Shown: positions 1 to 6,392 of the stretch, in pieces | Numbering within the stretch: the first letter of the stretch is position 1 | How the letters are laid out: every line of letters begins with the position of its first letter | Source of the DNA: Thermococci archaeon | Lineage (GTDB): Archaea > Methanobacteriota_B > Thermococci > Methanofastidiosales > B48-G16 | Direction: 5' to 3' | Assembly: GCA_030668905.1 (NCBI GenBank) | Contig: DAOVEQ010000027.1 | Span: forward strand, 1-8,843 | Length of the DNA stretch: 8,843 bases | Program-made: the position numbers and the translations under genes | The notes under the pieces: generated by a model | Database searches by the model: none | What the model was told of the DNA's origin: nothing | Seen by the model: only the letters and a program-made list of their open reading frames with translations

Positions 1-2
1 TT

Positions 3-9
3 AGGTGAT
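3..9 (+). promoter_or_regulatory. Shine-Dalgarno site of the zinc-ribbon membrane protein gene
   Basis: AGGTGAT lies five bases before the GTG at 15. It matches the archaeal anti-Shine-Dalgarno core and supports that GTG as the start. The nearby ATG at 8 is followed at once by TAA, so it is not a usable start. The promoter lies outside the window. Confidence 0.6.
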
Positions 10-14
10 GTAAA

Positions 15-806
15 GTGACAATATATTGTAAAAAATGTGGAGCGGAAAATGAGGATGACGCTCTTTATTGTGAAAAATGCGGTGCCGAACTTGAGAAAGG
101 AGTTCCGAAGGAAGCAAGAGGGAAAAAGGGTATAGGTGATATACTTTCAGAAGCGCTGAACAGGATTACGGAAAATCCAATGATGATAGTGCCGTATCTG
201 ATACCTTTAGTACTAACACTGATAGGAGCTTTTGTCGCATGGGGAAGTCTTGTTCCCGTACGAGAGATAGGCCCGGGATTTGATTTTGATTTTGGTGCAG
301 AGTTTTTCTATGAAAATGCGTTAGCATACTTAGGATTTGCCTCTATCCTTGGTATATTCTCTTGGATATTTGGTATAGTGGCCACAGCATTCGCCATTAA
401 CATGACGTACAATGCTGTTAACGGAAGGAAGGTAACACTTTCTGAAGCGTGGAGCGAAATAGGAGCGGGAAAGATTCTGATATTACTCGTAGTTGCAATA
501 ATAACAGCAATACTGATATTCTTGGGGTTCTTTGCTCTGTGCATCGGTGCTCTGATAGTGGCAATACTCTTAATGTTCGTAAATCAGGGAATAATAATAG
601 ATAATCTTGATATCGGCGCCACGTTCAGTAACAGTTACCACATTGCGAAAAATAATTTCTTTGACGTCCTGATACTGGCAATCGTATTCTTTATACTGAG
701 TTTTTTGGTAGGATGGATACCTGTCATCGGTGGAGTTTTGGGCGTACTAGTCGGAATGTATGGTACTGTTTCGTACACGCTACTCTACCTCGACAGAAGA
801 TCTTAA
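15..806 (+). CDS. zinc-ribbon multi-pass membrane protein (DUF4013-like)
   Basis: This 263-residue integral membrane protein has no known biochemical role. A small zinc ribbon opens the protein: Cys5-x2-Cys8 and Cys19-x2-Cys22, each pair followed by Gly-Ala. A short charged linker (about 28-45) leads to a hydrophobic domain with about five or six helices (roughly 57-78, 103-130, 153-195, 215-236, 238-257). The architecture of zinc ribbon plus membrane domain with repeated asparagine/glycine loops resembles the archaeal and bacterial DUF4013 group; this assignment is by pattern and not by search. The start is GTG with a well-placed AGGTGAT upstream. The gene is convergent with the DUF2085 gene, with 13 bases between stop codons filled by an oligo-T tract. 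The ribbon probably faces the cytoplasm, which is inference. Whether the gene heads a transcript or ends one starting before the window is unknown. Confidence 0.75.
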   Translation: MTIYCKKCGAENEDDALYCEKCGAELEKGVPKEARGKKGIGDILSEALNRITENPMMIVPYLIPLVLTLIGAFVAWGSLVPVREIGPGFDFDFGAEFFYENALAYLGFASILGIFSWIFGIVATAFAINMTYNAVNGRKVTLSEAWSEIGAGKILILLVVAIITAILIFLGFFALCIGALIVAILLMFVNQGIIIDNLDIGATFSNSYHIAKNNFFDVLILAIVFFILSFLVGWIPVIGGVLGVLVGMYGTVSYTLLYLDRRS

Positions 807-821
807 TTTTTTTCTTTTTTT
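807..821 (+). terminator. oligo-T transcription terminator after the zinc-ribbon gene
   Basis: Directly after the TAA stop at 804-806 the + strand has two runs of seven T separated by one C, then more T after an A. Archaeal RNA polymerase terminates at such non-template T tracts without needing a hairpin. The tract also contains the stop codon of the opposing DUF2085 gene (820-822). On the minus strand it reads as A-rich, so it should not stop transcription coming the other way. Confidence 0.7.
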
Positions 822-1254
822 ATTTTAAACTTTCAAAAAACTTCGGCATTATATAAAAAGGAAGGATTATTCCCAATAAAAACCCTGTAAAAGCTCTTAT
901 TTCATTTGTGCTTTCTCTAAAAAATAGTTGTGAAACACCGTCAATTATTAATGGAATTCCAAAAATTAACACGATTTTAAAACTTATTCCTTTCCCAAAT
1001 CTTATGGGATATAGTAACATTCCTGCTAAAACTCCTATATACAGAAAAGTACACCTTGCACACACACCTAATTTATATCCCCAGATAAAAAAGCTTCTTT
1101 CTGGTCTTTGATGACAGAGAGAAGAAAAAACGCGGTAAAGATAATCTGAAAGGTACTTATGATCTTTAGAAGCTAAATACGGTGCTAGAAATATGAACGA
1201 TACCCATATTATAATTAAAAAAAGGAATATTAAATAAACTTTTTTTGGGGTCAT
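820..1254 (-). CDS. DUF2085 family membrane protein
   Basis: This 144-residue predicted membrane protein has the signature of DUF2085: Cys47-His-Gln, then Arg53-Ser, then Cys65-Ala-Arg-Cys68 followed by a Tyr-Ile-Gly helix, and later Asp105-Gly with Gln109 and a downstream Arg120 before a Thr-Gly helix. Four hydrophobic segments are visible (about 6-28, 63-84, 92-112, 120-137). The conserved cysteines and histidine suggest metal or redox chemistry at the membrane, but no activity is established for the family. It is the last gene of the five-gene operon. Its ATG overlaps the mtnA stop codon in an ATGA arrangement (1251-1254), so translation is probably coupled. No oligo-T tract follows it on its own strand, so the operon transcript may run antisense into the zinc-ribbon gene. 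Confidence 0.8.
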   Translation of the reverse strand: MTPKKVYLIFLFLIIIWVSFIFLAPYLASKDHKYLSDYLYRVFSSLCHQRPERSFFIWGYKLGVCARCTFLYIGVLAGMLLYPIRFGKGISFKIVLIFGIPLIIDGVSQLFFRESTNEIRAFTGFLLGIILPFYIMPKFFESLK

Positions 1255-2246
1255 GTCAAAATTTCCTTTATATTTTTTTCATAAGGAGGAGAGATAATTC
1301 CTTTCTCAGTTATTATTCCTGTAATGTATTTATTGGGGGTTATATCAAAAGCGGGATTTAAAGCGGGTACGTCAGGAGCTACCTTTTTTCCATAGAGATA
1401 CAAAATCTCTTTTTCGTCTCTGTACTCTATCGTTATATCCTTTCCTGTCTTTGAGTTGCGATCAAATGTTGACAACGGTGCCGCTATATAGAATGGGATC
1501 TTATTTTCTTTTGCAAGTACAGAGAGAGTGTATGTCCCTATTTTATTTGCTGTATCTCCATTCATGGCTATTCTATCCGCCCCTGTAATGACAATATCTA
1601 TTTTTCGTTTTTGCATCAAAAAACCTGCTGTAGAATCCGTTATCAGCGTGCACGGTATATTTTCTTCTTTAAGCTCCCATGCTGTAAGCCTCGATCCCTG
1701 GCATAAAGGTCTTGTTTCATCAACAAAAACCTTAATTTTTTTATTTTTTTCAAAGGCTGCTCTTATTACTCCTAGAGCAGTGCCGTATCCTCCTGTAGCG
1801 AGGGCACCCGCGTTGCAGTGAGTTAGAACTCTGAATCCATTTTTGATCAATACAGATCCATTTTTTCCTATTTTCTTATTTTTTTGTATGTCCTCTTCAT
1901 GTATGGATTTCGCAATATCTACCATTTTCCCTATAGATTCAAATGAATCTGCTGAGTCTAAAACCTTTTCAACGCCCCACGATAGATTTACGGCTGTAGG
2001 TCTTGCATTTTTTATCTTATTTACCCTTCCCATAAATTCTTTTTCCGTTCTGGATTCCGAAGCTGCTACCACAACGCCGTATGCTCCTGCAATTCCCAGA
2101 GCTGGAGCTCCTCTTATTCTTAAAGATTTTATGGCTTCTATCAATGTTTCCGTATTTCTGCATTCTATATACTTTTTTTCATGCGGCAAAAGAGTTTGAT
2201 CTAAAATTCTCAGGTGATCTCCGCAGAATTTTATGTGCTCGATCAC
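1251..2246 (-). CDS. mtnA: MtnA-type isomerase (S-methyl-5-thioribose-1-phosphate isomerase family)
   Basis: This 331-residue protein belongs to the eIF2B alpha/beta/delta-MtnA superfamily. MtnA opens methylthioribose-1-phosphate to the ketose methylthioribulose-1-phosphate in salvage of methylthioadenosine; related forms act on deoxyribose-1-phosphate or ribose-1,5-bisphosphate. MtnA hallmarks are present in order: RGAPA at 45-49, the catalytic cysteine Cys144 in THCNAG, the ETRP..QGSRLTAWEL block at 177-192, ITDSTAG at 202-208, and the catalytic aspartate Asp224 in TGADRIA..GD. The Cys-Asp interval of 80 residues equals that of bacterial MtnA (Cys160/Asp240). These favour MtnA over true aIF2B subunits. 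The start is GTG at 2246, immediately after the RNase J TGA; the terminal Gly-Asp codons of RNase J supply its AGGTGAT Shine-Dalgarno site. No phosphorylase or kinase that would feed it is in the window, so its exact substrate is open. Confidence 0.88.
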   Translation of the reverse strand: MIEHIKFCGDHLRILDQTLLPHEKKYIECRNTETLIEAIKSLRIRGAPALGIAGAYGVVVAASESRTEKEFMGRVNKIKNARPTAVNLSWGVEKVLDSADSFESIGKMVDIAKSIHEEDIQKNKKIGKNGSVLIKNGFRVLTHCNAGALATGGYGTALGVIRAAFEKNKKIKVFVDETRPLCQGSRLTAWELKEENIPCTLITDSTAGFLMQKRKIDIVITGADRIAMNGDTANKIGTYTLSVLAKENKIPFYIAAPLSTFDRNSKTGKDITIEYRDEKEILYLYGKKVAPDVPALNPAFDITPNKYITGIITEKGIISPPYEKNIKEILT

Positions 2247-3548
2247 TCAATCACCTATAGAAACTTTTTGACCATTCCTCCTTATAAAAATATCTTTTTC
2301 TATTGTGTACCCCTCTTCTTCCCCCAACTCTGCCCAGGATGCTAACATCGTATACTCTCCATGAGTTGGGACTATATTCTCAGGGTTTACGATCCTCAAA
2401 AATTCCCTGAGATCTTCTTTAGAACCATGCCCCGAGACATGAACGCCTTTTATGATTCTGACTTTCTGCATTTTAAGTTTTGCTTCAAGTTTGTATCTAT
2501 TTGCAATATTTATGGGATGTGGGATCGTTGATGTAGAAAATAAGACAGTATCTTTCTTATTTAGAACTAATGGCGTCTCTTTGTTTGCTATTCTGGAAAG
2601 CACAGCCTCTTTTTCTCCCTGGGATCCTGTTGTTATTACAAGATATTTTTCTTTCTCTTTGTTTATATCTTTGAACTTCTTATCGATAGAGTTCCTTCTT
2701 TTTACCATTTTTACGCCATTATTTACTATACCGAGCTTTAAGGCAATTCCATAATATTTGCAGAGAGATCTCCCGAGTAAGATCGGTATTCTATCCATCT
2801 TCTCAGCGGACTCCAATAACGTCTTTATCCTTGCTATATGAGAGGCAAATGTTGTAGTCACTATCCCTTTTTTTTCGTCATTTTCATCCAAAAGAAAATC
2901 CTGAAGCATTGTAACAGCTACTTTTTCCGACGGAGTTTTTGTTTCCTCCGGTGCTCTTGTAGAATCGGTGATCATGACTTTTGGATTCAACTTTCTTAAC
3001 CTTTTAAAATCAGGTTTCTCTCCTATCGTAGGATGCATATCAAGTTTAAAATCCCCTGTATACAGAACGGTACCTTCTTTGGAATGTAAAGCTACAAACT
3101 TTGTCTCAGGTATCGAGTGTGTAGAGTTTATAAACTCTATTTCGCAGTCACCTATCTCTACTTTTTTATTCACGGCAATAAGCTGATTACTGCATTTCGA
3201 GAATGGTTCTTCCCTTATTAAAGAAGAAACAAGGCTGATAGTGTACTTTGTACCTATTATCGGACAATTGTAGTTATATGCCATCTTTGGAACGGCACCT
3301 ATGTGGTCCAAGTGCCCATGAGATAAAATGATCGCCCGGATGTTTTTGTTCGCTAAAATAGAATCATCTGGAATCACGCCAAATTTTCTCAGTTTTTCGG
3401 GGGGTATATCCTGCAAATTCGTATCTTCATGTATCATTACCCTGTCAAGTTTTATACCCATATCAAATATAAAGATATCATTATCTATCTCCACAGCAGT
3501 CATATTTTTTCCAATCTCTTCGTATCCACCAATTGTATATATTTTCAA
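2247..3548 (-). CDS. rnj: archaeal RNase J (beta-CASP metallo-beta-lactamase ribonuclease)
   Basis: This 433-residue cytoplasmic exoribonuclease is expected to degrade RNA 5' to 3' using two zinc ions. The metallo-beta-lactamase motifs are all present: Asp29 (motif I, IFDMG), the HGHLDH motif at 77-82, His144, and Asp166 in YTGDF. The beta-CASP motifs follow: Asp195 in ITDSTR (A), His374 in VSGHGS (B) and His396 in PTHGEY (C). Length and the N-terminal IGG..EIGKNM block match archaeal RNase J and differ from the KH-domain aCPSF family. The start is a TTG at 3548: an in-frame stop lies just three codons upstream and no ATG or GTG is available there, while a GATGAT element precedes it. It follows fni by four bases, a neighbourhood known from other euryarchaea such as Methanocaldococcus jannaschii. 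The weak TTG start suggests modest or coupled translation. Confidence 0.92.
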   Translation of the reverse strand: MKIYTIGGYEEIGKNMTAVEIDNDIFIFDMGIKLDRVMIHEDTNLQDIPPEKLRKFGVIPDDSILANKNIRAIILSHGHLDHIGAVPKMAYNYNCPIIGTKYTISLVSSLIREEPFSKCSNQLIAVNKKVEIGDCEIEFINSTHSIPETKFVALHSKEGTVLYTGDFKLDMHPTIGEKPDFKRLRKLNPKVMITDSTRAPEETKTPSEKVAVTMLQDFLLDENDEKKGIVTTTFASHIARIKTLLESAEKMDRIPILLGRSLCKYYGIALKLGIVNNGVKMVKRRNSIDKKFKDINKEKEKYLVITTGSQGEKEAVLSRIANKETPLVLNKKDTVLFSTSTIPHPINIANRYKLEAKLKMQKVRIIKGVHVSGHGSKEDLREFLRIVNPENIVPTHGEYTMLASWAELGEEEGYTIEKDIFIRRNGQKVSIGD

Positions 3549-3552
3549 AGAA

Positions 3553-4629
3553 TCATCTCATTAAGAATTCATTTATCTGCTTTGAATATCCTCTTATTCC
3601 TAAAATTTCCTTCATTCTTCCTCTTATCACTATCCTGACTCTCTTTAATTCCTTTATGTTTTCACATCCGGTCAGGAACATAGCTTTCTTAAACTCTAAA
3701 AGTATATTTTCTATGTTTGTTTCGAGTTTCTTATAATTTTCAGCCGTTTTCAAAACGGGATGCGCTATACCGCAACAATCCGCACCAATAGCAATGGACT
3801 TTGCCATATCGATCCCGGATCTTATGCCACCCGTAGCTATAAGAACATTTGTATAAAGTCTAGTTTCAACAATACTCTGTACAGTGGGGATTCCCCAGTC
3901 CCAGAAAAGCCCTGCTATCTCTTTTTGCGAGCTTTTTACTCTGTAATATTCTACAGCACTGAAAGATGTTCCTCCAAGCCCGCCGACATCTATACCATCC
4001 AAAAAACTAAGTTTTTCGGCTGTTTCTTTCGATATTCCTGCTCCGGTTTCTTTTGCAATTATGGGAAATTTTACATTTTTTTTGAGTTTTCGGAGGATCT
4101 TCAATCCACCTTTAAAATTCGTGTCCCCTTCTGGCTGGACTATCTCCTGAAGAGCATTCAGATGCACAGCTAAAACATCCGCTTTTATATACTCAACAGC
4201 TTTTTTAGCTTCTTTTTCTGTGTATCCGAGTATAAACTGAGGTAAGCCGAGATTAGCAAGAAGGAGTATATTCTCAGCATTTTCTCTAATGTTATATGTT
4301 TCTACAAGAGAGGGATCCTCTATCATGGCTCTCTGGCTTCCTACACCCATCCCTATATTAAACTTATCGCAAACCTTGGCAATATTGCCATTTATTTTTT
4401 TAGCTCTTTCTGTTCCTCCTGTTATGGCTGATATAACAAGAGGATAATCAAGATTTTTTCCAAAAATCTTGATTCCTGTATCTATCTCATTAAAATTTAC
4501 CTCGGGGACTGAGTCGTGAATAAACTCCACATCCTCAAATCCTGCTGTCTTGAAGCTCTGTACATTTTTCTTTAAAGAGTAATTTATATGCTCATCCTTT
4601 CTTTTTTTTGTCGTTTTAACATTTACCAT
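3553..4629 (-). CDS. fni: type 2 isopentenyl-diphosphate delta-isomerase (FMN-dependent)
   Basis: This 358-residue cytoplasmic flavoenzyme interconverts isopentenyl and dimethylallyl diphosphate, supplying the starter for archaeal lipid ether chains; the family needs reduced FMN, NAD(P)H and Mg2+. The sequence shows the N-terminal substrate-binding RK.EHI (Arg10, Lys11, Glu13, His14), a TGGT phosphate loop near 70-73, GVGSQR at 95-100, the catalytic block HLNALQE..QPEGD at 156-169 (Gln161 equivalent to the catalytic glutamine, Glu162 to the Mg ligand), KETG at 193-196, and glycine-rich FMN phosphate loops GGLGGTSF and TGGIRSG. Length is normal. It starts eight bases after the PUA gene, whose TAG stop is part of the TAGGTG Shine-Dalgarno sequence. 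It lies directly before RNase J, a pairing conserved in several euryarchaea. Confidence 0.95.
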   Translation of the reverse strand: MVNVKTTKKRKDEHINYSLKKNVQSFKTAGFEDVEFIHDSVPEVNFNEIDTGIKIFGKNLDYPLVISAITGGTERAKKINGNIAKVCDKFNIGMGVGSQRAMIEDPSLVETYNIRENAENILLLANLGLPQFILGYTEKEAKKAVEYIKADVLAVHLNALQEIVQPEGDTNFKGGLKILRKLKKNVKFPIIAKETGAGISKETAEKLSFLDGIDVGGLGGTSFSAVEYYRVKSSQKEIAGLFWDWGIPTVQSIVETRLYTNVLIATGGIRSGIDMAKSIAIGADCCGIAHPVLKTAENYKKLETNIENILLEFKKAMFLTGCENIKELKRVRIVIRGRMKEILGIRGYSKQINEFLMR

Positions 4630-4637
4630 AAAAACAC

Positions 4638-5129
4638 CTAAACCTCAAAGTTCCAGAATTTATCTCCTACATAATGTATAGTTTTTATTACTTTACCTTC
4701 TTTTTTTTCAGATATTTCTTTACTACTTGATAAGGATATCCCGATGCTCAAAATTTTCCCGTTTTTTTCATCGCCTACAAAAACAAATTTGTTCTTTTCA
4801 AACTCTCCAATGTCTACAATCCCGGGAGCCATCACGTCGGCACCGTTTGCAATATAGGGAACAGCCCCCATATCGATTACCACATAGTTCTTGAAATCTT
4901 TTATATTCCTTTCCATAACTGTCTTTAGTGACGGGATTATCATATCTTCCAAAACTAAAAAACTTGGTGATTTATCCACAAGCATTATTTTCCATTTGTT
5001 GGAAAGTTCACATTTTTCATACTCTCCACTCAGAACGAGATCTTCACCAAGATTCTCTTTTATATACTCCTTTAACTTTTTAATTTCACTTTTTTTTAAT
5101 GAATGTCTTTTCTTTATCTTCCACTCCAT
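4638..5129 (-). CDS. PUA-domain RNA-binding protein (MCT-1/Tma20-like)
   Basis: This 163-residue protein has a charged N-terminal pre-PUA region (about 1-77) and a C-terminal PUA domain (about 82-157). The PUA signature is clear: VIDMGAVPYI at 84-93, NGADVMAPGI at 95-104, and the late GKVIKTIHYVGD strand at 145-156. The same two-domain layout occurs in eukaryotic MCT-1/Tma20 and in the N-terminal half of eIF2D, which act in translation re-initiation and ribosome recycling. The archaeal version is expected to bind RNA or ribosomes, which is family-based inference. It is the first gene of the five-gene operon, with ATG at 5129 preceded by GAGGAG and a TATA box about 42 bases upstream. It is not a tRNA-modifying enzyme: no catalytic domain such as pseudouridine synthase or TGT accompanies the PUA. 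Confidence 0.85.
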   Translation of the reverse strand: MEWKIKKRHSLKKSEIKKLKEYIKENLGEDLVLSGEYEKCELSNKWKIMLVDKSPSFLVLEDMIIPSLKTVMERNIKDFKNYVVIDMGAVPYIANGADVMAPGIVDIGEFEKNKFVFVGDEKNGKILSIGISLSSSKEISEKKEGKVIKTIHYVGDKFWNFEV

Positions 5130-5160
5130 TTAATACTCCTCTTACAAAGAATGATTTTTC

Positions 5161-5178
5161 CGATAACTTTAAATATCC
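5161..5178. promoter_or_regulatory. shared, near-palindromic TATA box of two divergent operons
   Basis: The 79 bases between the PUA and lsm genes contain one strong TATA element, TTTAAATA at 5168-5175 on the + strand, which reads TATTTAAA on the minus strand. Its centre is about 37 bases from the lsm ATG and about 42 from the PUA ATG. With transcription starting about 25 bases from the TATA centre, both directions give short leaders (roughly 11-17 bases) that hold the respective Shine-Dalgarno sites (AAAGGTG at 5197-5203 for lsm; GAGGAG for the PUA gene). A purine-rich CCAAAGG sits on the minus-strand upstream side and CCGATAAC on the + side as possible BREs. No second TATA is evident. Bidirectional use is inferred. 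Confidence 0.6.
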
Positions 5179-5208
5179 TTTGGTGCAAAAAGAAAGAAAG
5201 GTGTTCAA

Positions 5209-5436
5209 ATGGCAGAAAAACCACTCGATATCATACACAAGTCGATAGAAGAGGCAGTGCTGATAGAATTAAAAGGCGGAAGAGAGTTCAGAGGAACATT
5301 GAAAGGTTATGATATTCATATGAATCTTGTTCTTAAAGACGCAGAGGAACTTGTAAATGGAGAAGTAGTAAGAAACTTTGGCTATGTAGTAATCAGAGGC
5401 GATAGTGTAGTTCTAATCTCTCCTAGTATAAGGTGA
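5209..5436 (+). CDS. archaeal Sm-like protein (LSm / SmAP)
   Basis: This 75-residue protein is expected to form a heptameric ring that binds U-rich RNA and acts in RNA processing and turnover. The Sm1 motif spans about 15-47, with the conserved Gly-x-Leu-x-Gly-Tyr-Asp and the RNA-contacting His37-Met38-Asn39. The Sm2 motif spans about 57-72, with Arg63-Gly64-Asp65, the usual uridine-binding partner. Length is typical of SmAP1. ATG at 5209 is chosen because AAAGGTG lies six bases upstream. It heads the lsm-rpl37e-dtdA operon; pairing of lsm with the eL37 gene is widespread in archaea. Its last codons and stop (AGGTGA) form the Shine-Dalgarno site of the next gene. Confidence 0.95.
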   Translation: MAEKPLDIIHKSIEEAVLIELKGGREFRGTLKGYDIHMNLVLKDAEELVNGEVVRNFGYVVIRGDSVVLISPSIR

Positions 5437-5440
5437 TTTT

Positions 5441-5626
5441 ATGAGCAAAGGTACATCTTCCTTTGGAAAAAGGAATAAAAAAACACATATTATATGCAGA
5501 AGATGTGGCAAACGTTCTTATAATGTTACGAAAGGGTACTGTGCTTCCTGTGGATACGGAAGATCCTCAAAAATGAGAAACTATGCCTGGGCAAGACGAA
5601 CTCATGAAATTAATACTAGTTTCTAA
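5441..5626 (+). CDS. rpl37e: large ribosomal subunit protein eL37
   Basis: This 61-residue zinc-binding protein of the 50S subunit contacts 23S rRNA. It has the complete C-x2-C ... C-x2-C zinc finger (Cys19, Cys22, Cys34, Cys37), the N-terminal [14 protein letters not shown] stretch typical of eL37, and a very basic C-terminal half with the NYAWARRT signature. Length is normal for archaea. Its ATG lies four bases after the lsm stop, and the AGGTGA that ends lsm serves as its Shine-Dalgarno site. The 3' end overlaps the start of dtdA by 23 bases. Confidence 0.97.
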   Translation: MSKGTSSFGKRNKKTHIICRRCGKRSYNVTKGYCASCGYGRSSKMRNYAWARRTHEINTSF

Positions 5627-6392
5627 AAAAGATGACGCTTCTTTAAACATCTTCTCACATCTATTAGGTTATGGATATAAAGAAATTTCTGAAGACTATT
5701 ATAAGAGAAATAATGCAGTAATAGCTGTGATCGGTGAAGACTCTATATTTGCAGATCACATAGGAAAAAAGATTGAAAAAGACCTGAACATAAAATTTGA
5801 TTCCATAATATTTGCATCTAGACACTCATCTGAAAAGAATATTCCTGCACTAACAGCCCATACACCTGGAAACTTTGGTAAAGCGGATTATGGTGGAAAG
5901 GAGGGAGAACTCTGTTTTTCAATCCCTGAAGCCAATAAAGGGGCTATACAGAAAATGAATGAATTATCGACTGAAGATTACACTGTCTCTATGGAAGCCA
6001 CGCATCATGGCCCCCTAACAGACATACCGTCAGTATTTGTGGAGATAGGAAGCTCTGAAAAGAACTGGAGAGATGAAAAAGCCGGAGAGATCGTAGCAGA
6101 AGTTATTCAATCACTTCTGGATTTAAAGCCTAAGAAAAGAGCTGTTGGGATTGGAGGAGGTCATTATTGCCCAAAATTTACAGAAGTAGCATTAAAAACT
6201 GATATAGCGGTAGGTCACGTTCTCCCAAAATATGTAGAAATAACAGAAGAAAATATAAAAAAAGCTCTGGAAAAAAATTCGGGAGTGGATCTCGTAGTAA
6301 TGGACTGGAAAGGAACACCCAAAAGATCCGAGGTCAAAAAAATTATAGAAGATCTGGGATATGAAGTAGTTAAGGCCAAGGATTTACTTTAA
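5604..6392 (+). CDS. dtdA: D-aminoacyl-tRNA deacylase, archaeal type (DTD2)
   Basis: This 262-residue zinc enzyme hydrolyses D-amino acids (and, in related enzymes, aldehyde-modified amino acids) from tRNA, recycling tRNA and protecting translation; the family is found in archaea and plants (GEK1). Conserved blocks run in order: ASRHS at 71-75, TAHTPGN at 84-90, EATHHGP at 131-137, EIGSSE near 147-152, GIGGGHY at 182-188 and GHVLPKY at 204-210; the histidines are probable zinc ligands. An in-frame ATG exists at 5583, but the ATG at 5604 is preferred because [16 protein letters not shown] aligns with the usual family N terminus; neither has a good Shine-Dalgarno site. It overlaps rpl37e by 23 bases in another frame, so translation is probably coupled. 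Its stop overlaps the opposing nuclease gene by 9 bases. Confidence 0.93.
   Translation: MKLILVSKKDDASLNIFSHLLGYGYKEISEDYYKRNNAVIAVIGEDSIFADHIGKKIEKDLNIKFDSIIFASRHSSEKNIPALTAHTPGNFGKADYGGKEGELCFSIPEANKGAIQKMNELSTEDYTVSMEATHHGPLTDIPSVFVEIGSSEKNWRDEKAGEIVAEVIQSLLDLKPKKRAVGIGGGHYCPKFTEVALKTDIAVGHVLPKYVEITEENIKKALEKNSGVDLVVMDWKGTPKRSEVKKIIEDLGYEVVKAKDLL

Larger units (their letters stand above)
820..5129 (-). other. five-gene operon: PUA protein - fni - RNase J - mtnA - DUF2085
   Basis: Five minus-strand genes follow one another with gaps of 8, 4, 0 and -4 bases and no room for internal promoters between them. At the PUA-fni and RNase J-mtnA junctions the Shine-Dalgarno sequence of the next gene lies within or across the last codons and stop of the previous one (TAGGTG and GGTGAT), which points to coupled translation. 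The only visible promoter is upstream of the PUA gene near 5172. The grouping joins RNA metabolism, isoprenoid isomerisation and pentose-phosphate salvage. Co-transcription is inferred from spacing and has not been shown directly. Confidence 0.8.
5209..6392 (+). other. three-gene operon: lsm - rpl37e - dtdA
   Basis: Three + strand genes are separated by 4 and -23 bases. The promoter is the TATA at 5168-5175. All three act on RNA or in translation: RNA-binding Sm ring, large-subunit ribosomal protein, and proofreading of mischarged tRNA. After the last stop there is only a run of five T near 6394-6398, so termination on this side looks weak and may depend on sequence inside the opposing nuclease gene. 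Co-transcription is inferred. Confidence 0.75.

Noticed and set aside
3760..4173. A 137-codon + strand frame inside the fni gene.
   Set aside because: It is antisense to a fully conserved enzyme, and the translation is low-complexity Cys/Ser/Phe-rich, typical of a shadow frame.
5583..5603. N-terminal extension MPGQDEL of the deacylase.
   Set aside because: The family N terminus aligns from the ATG at 5604; the extra residues lie entirely in the eL37 coding region.
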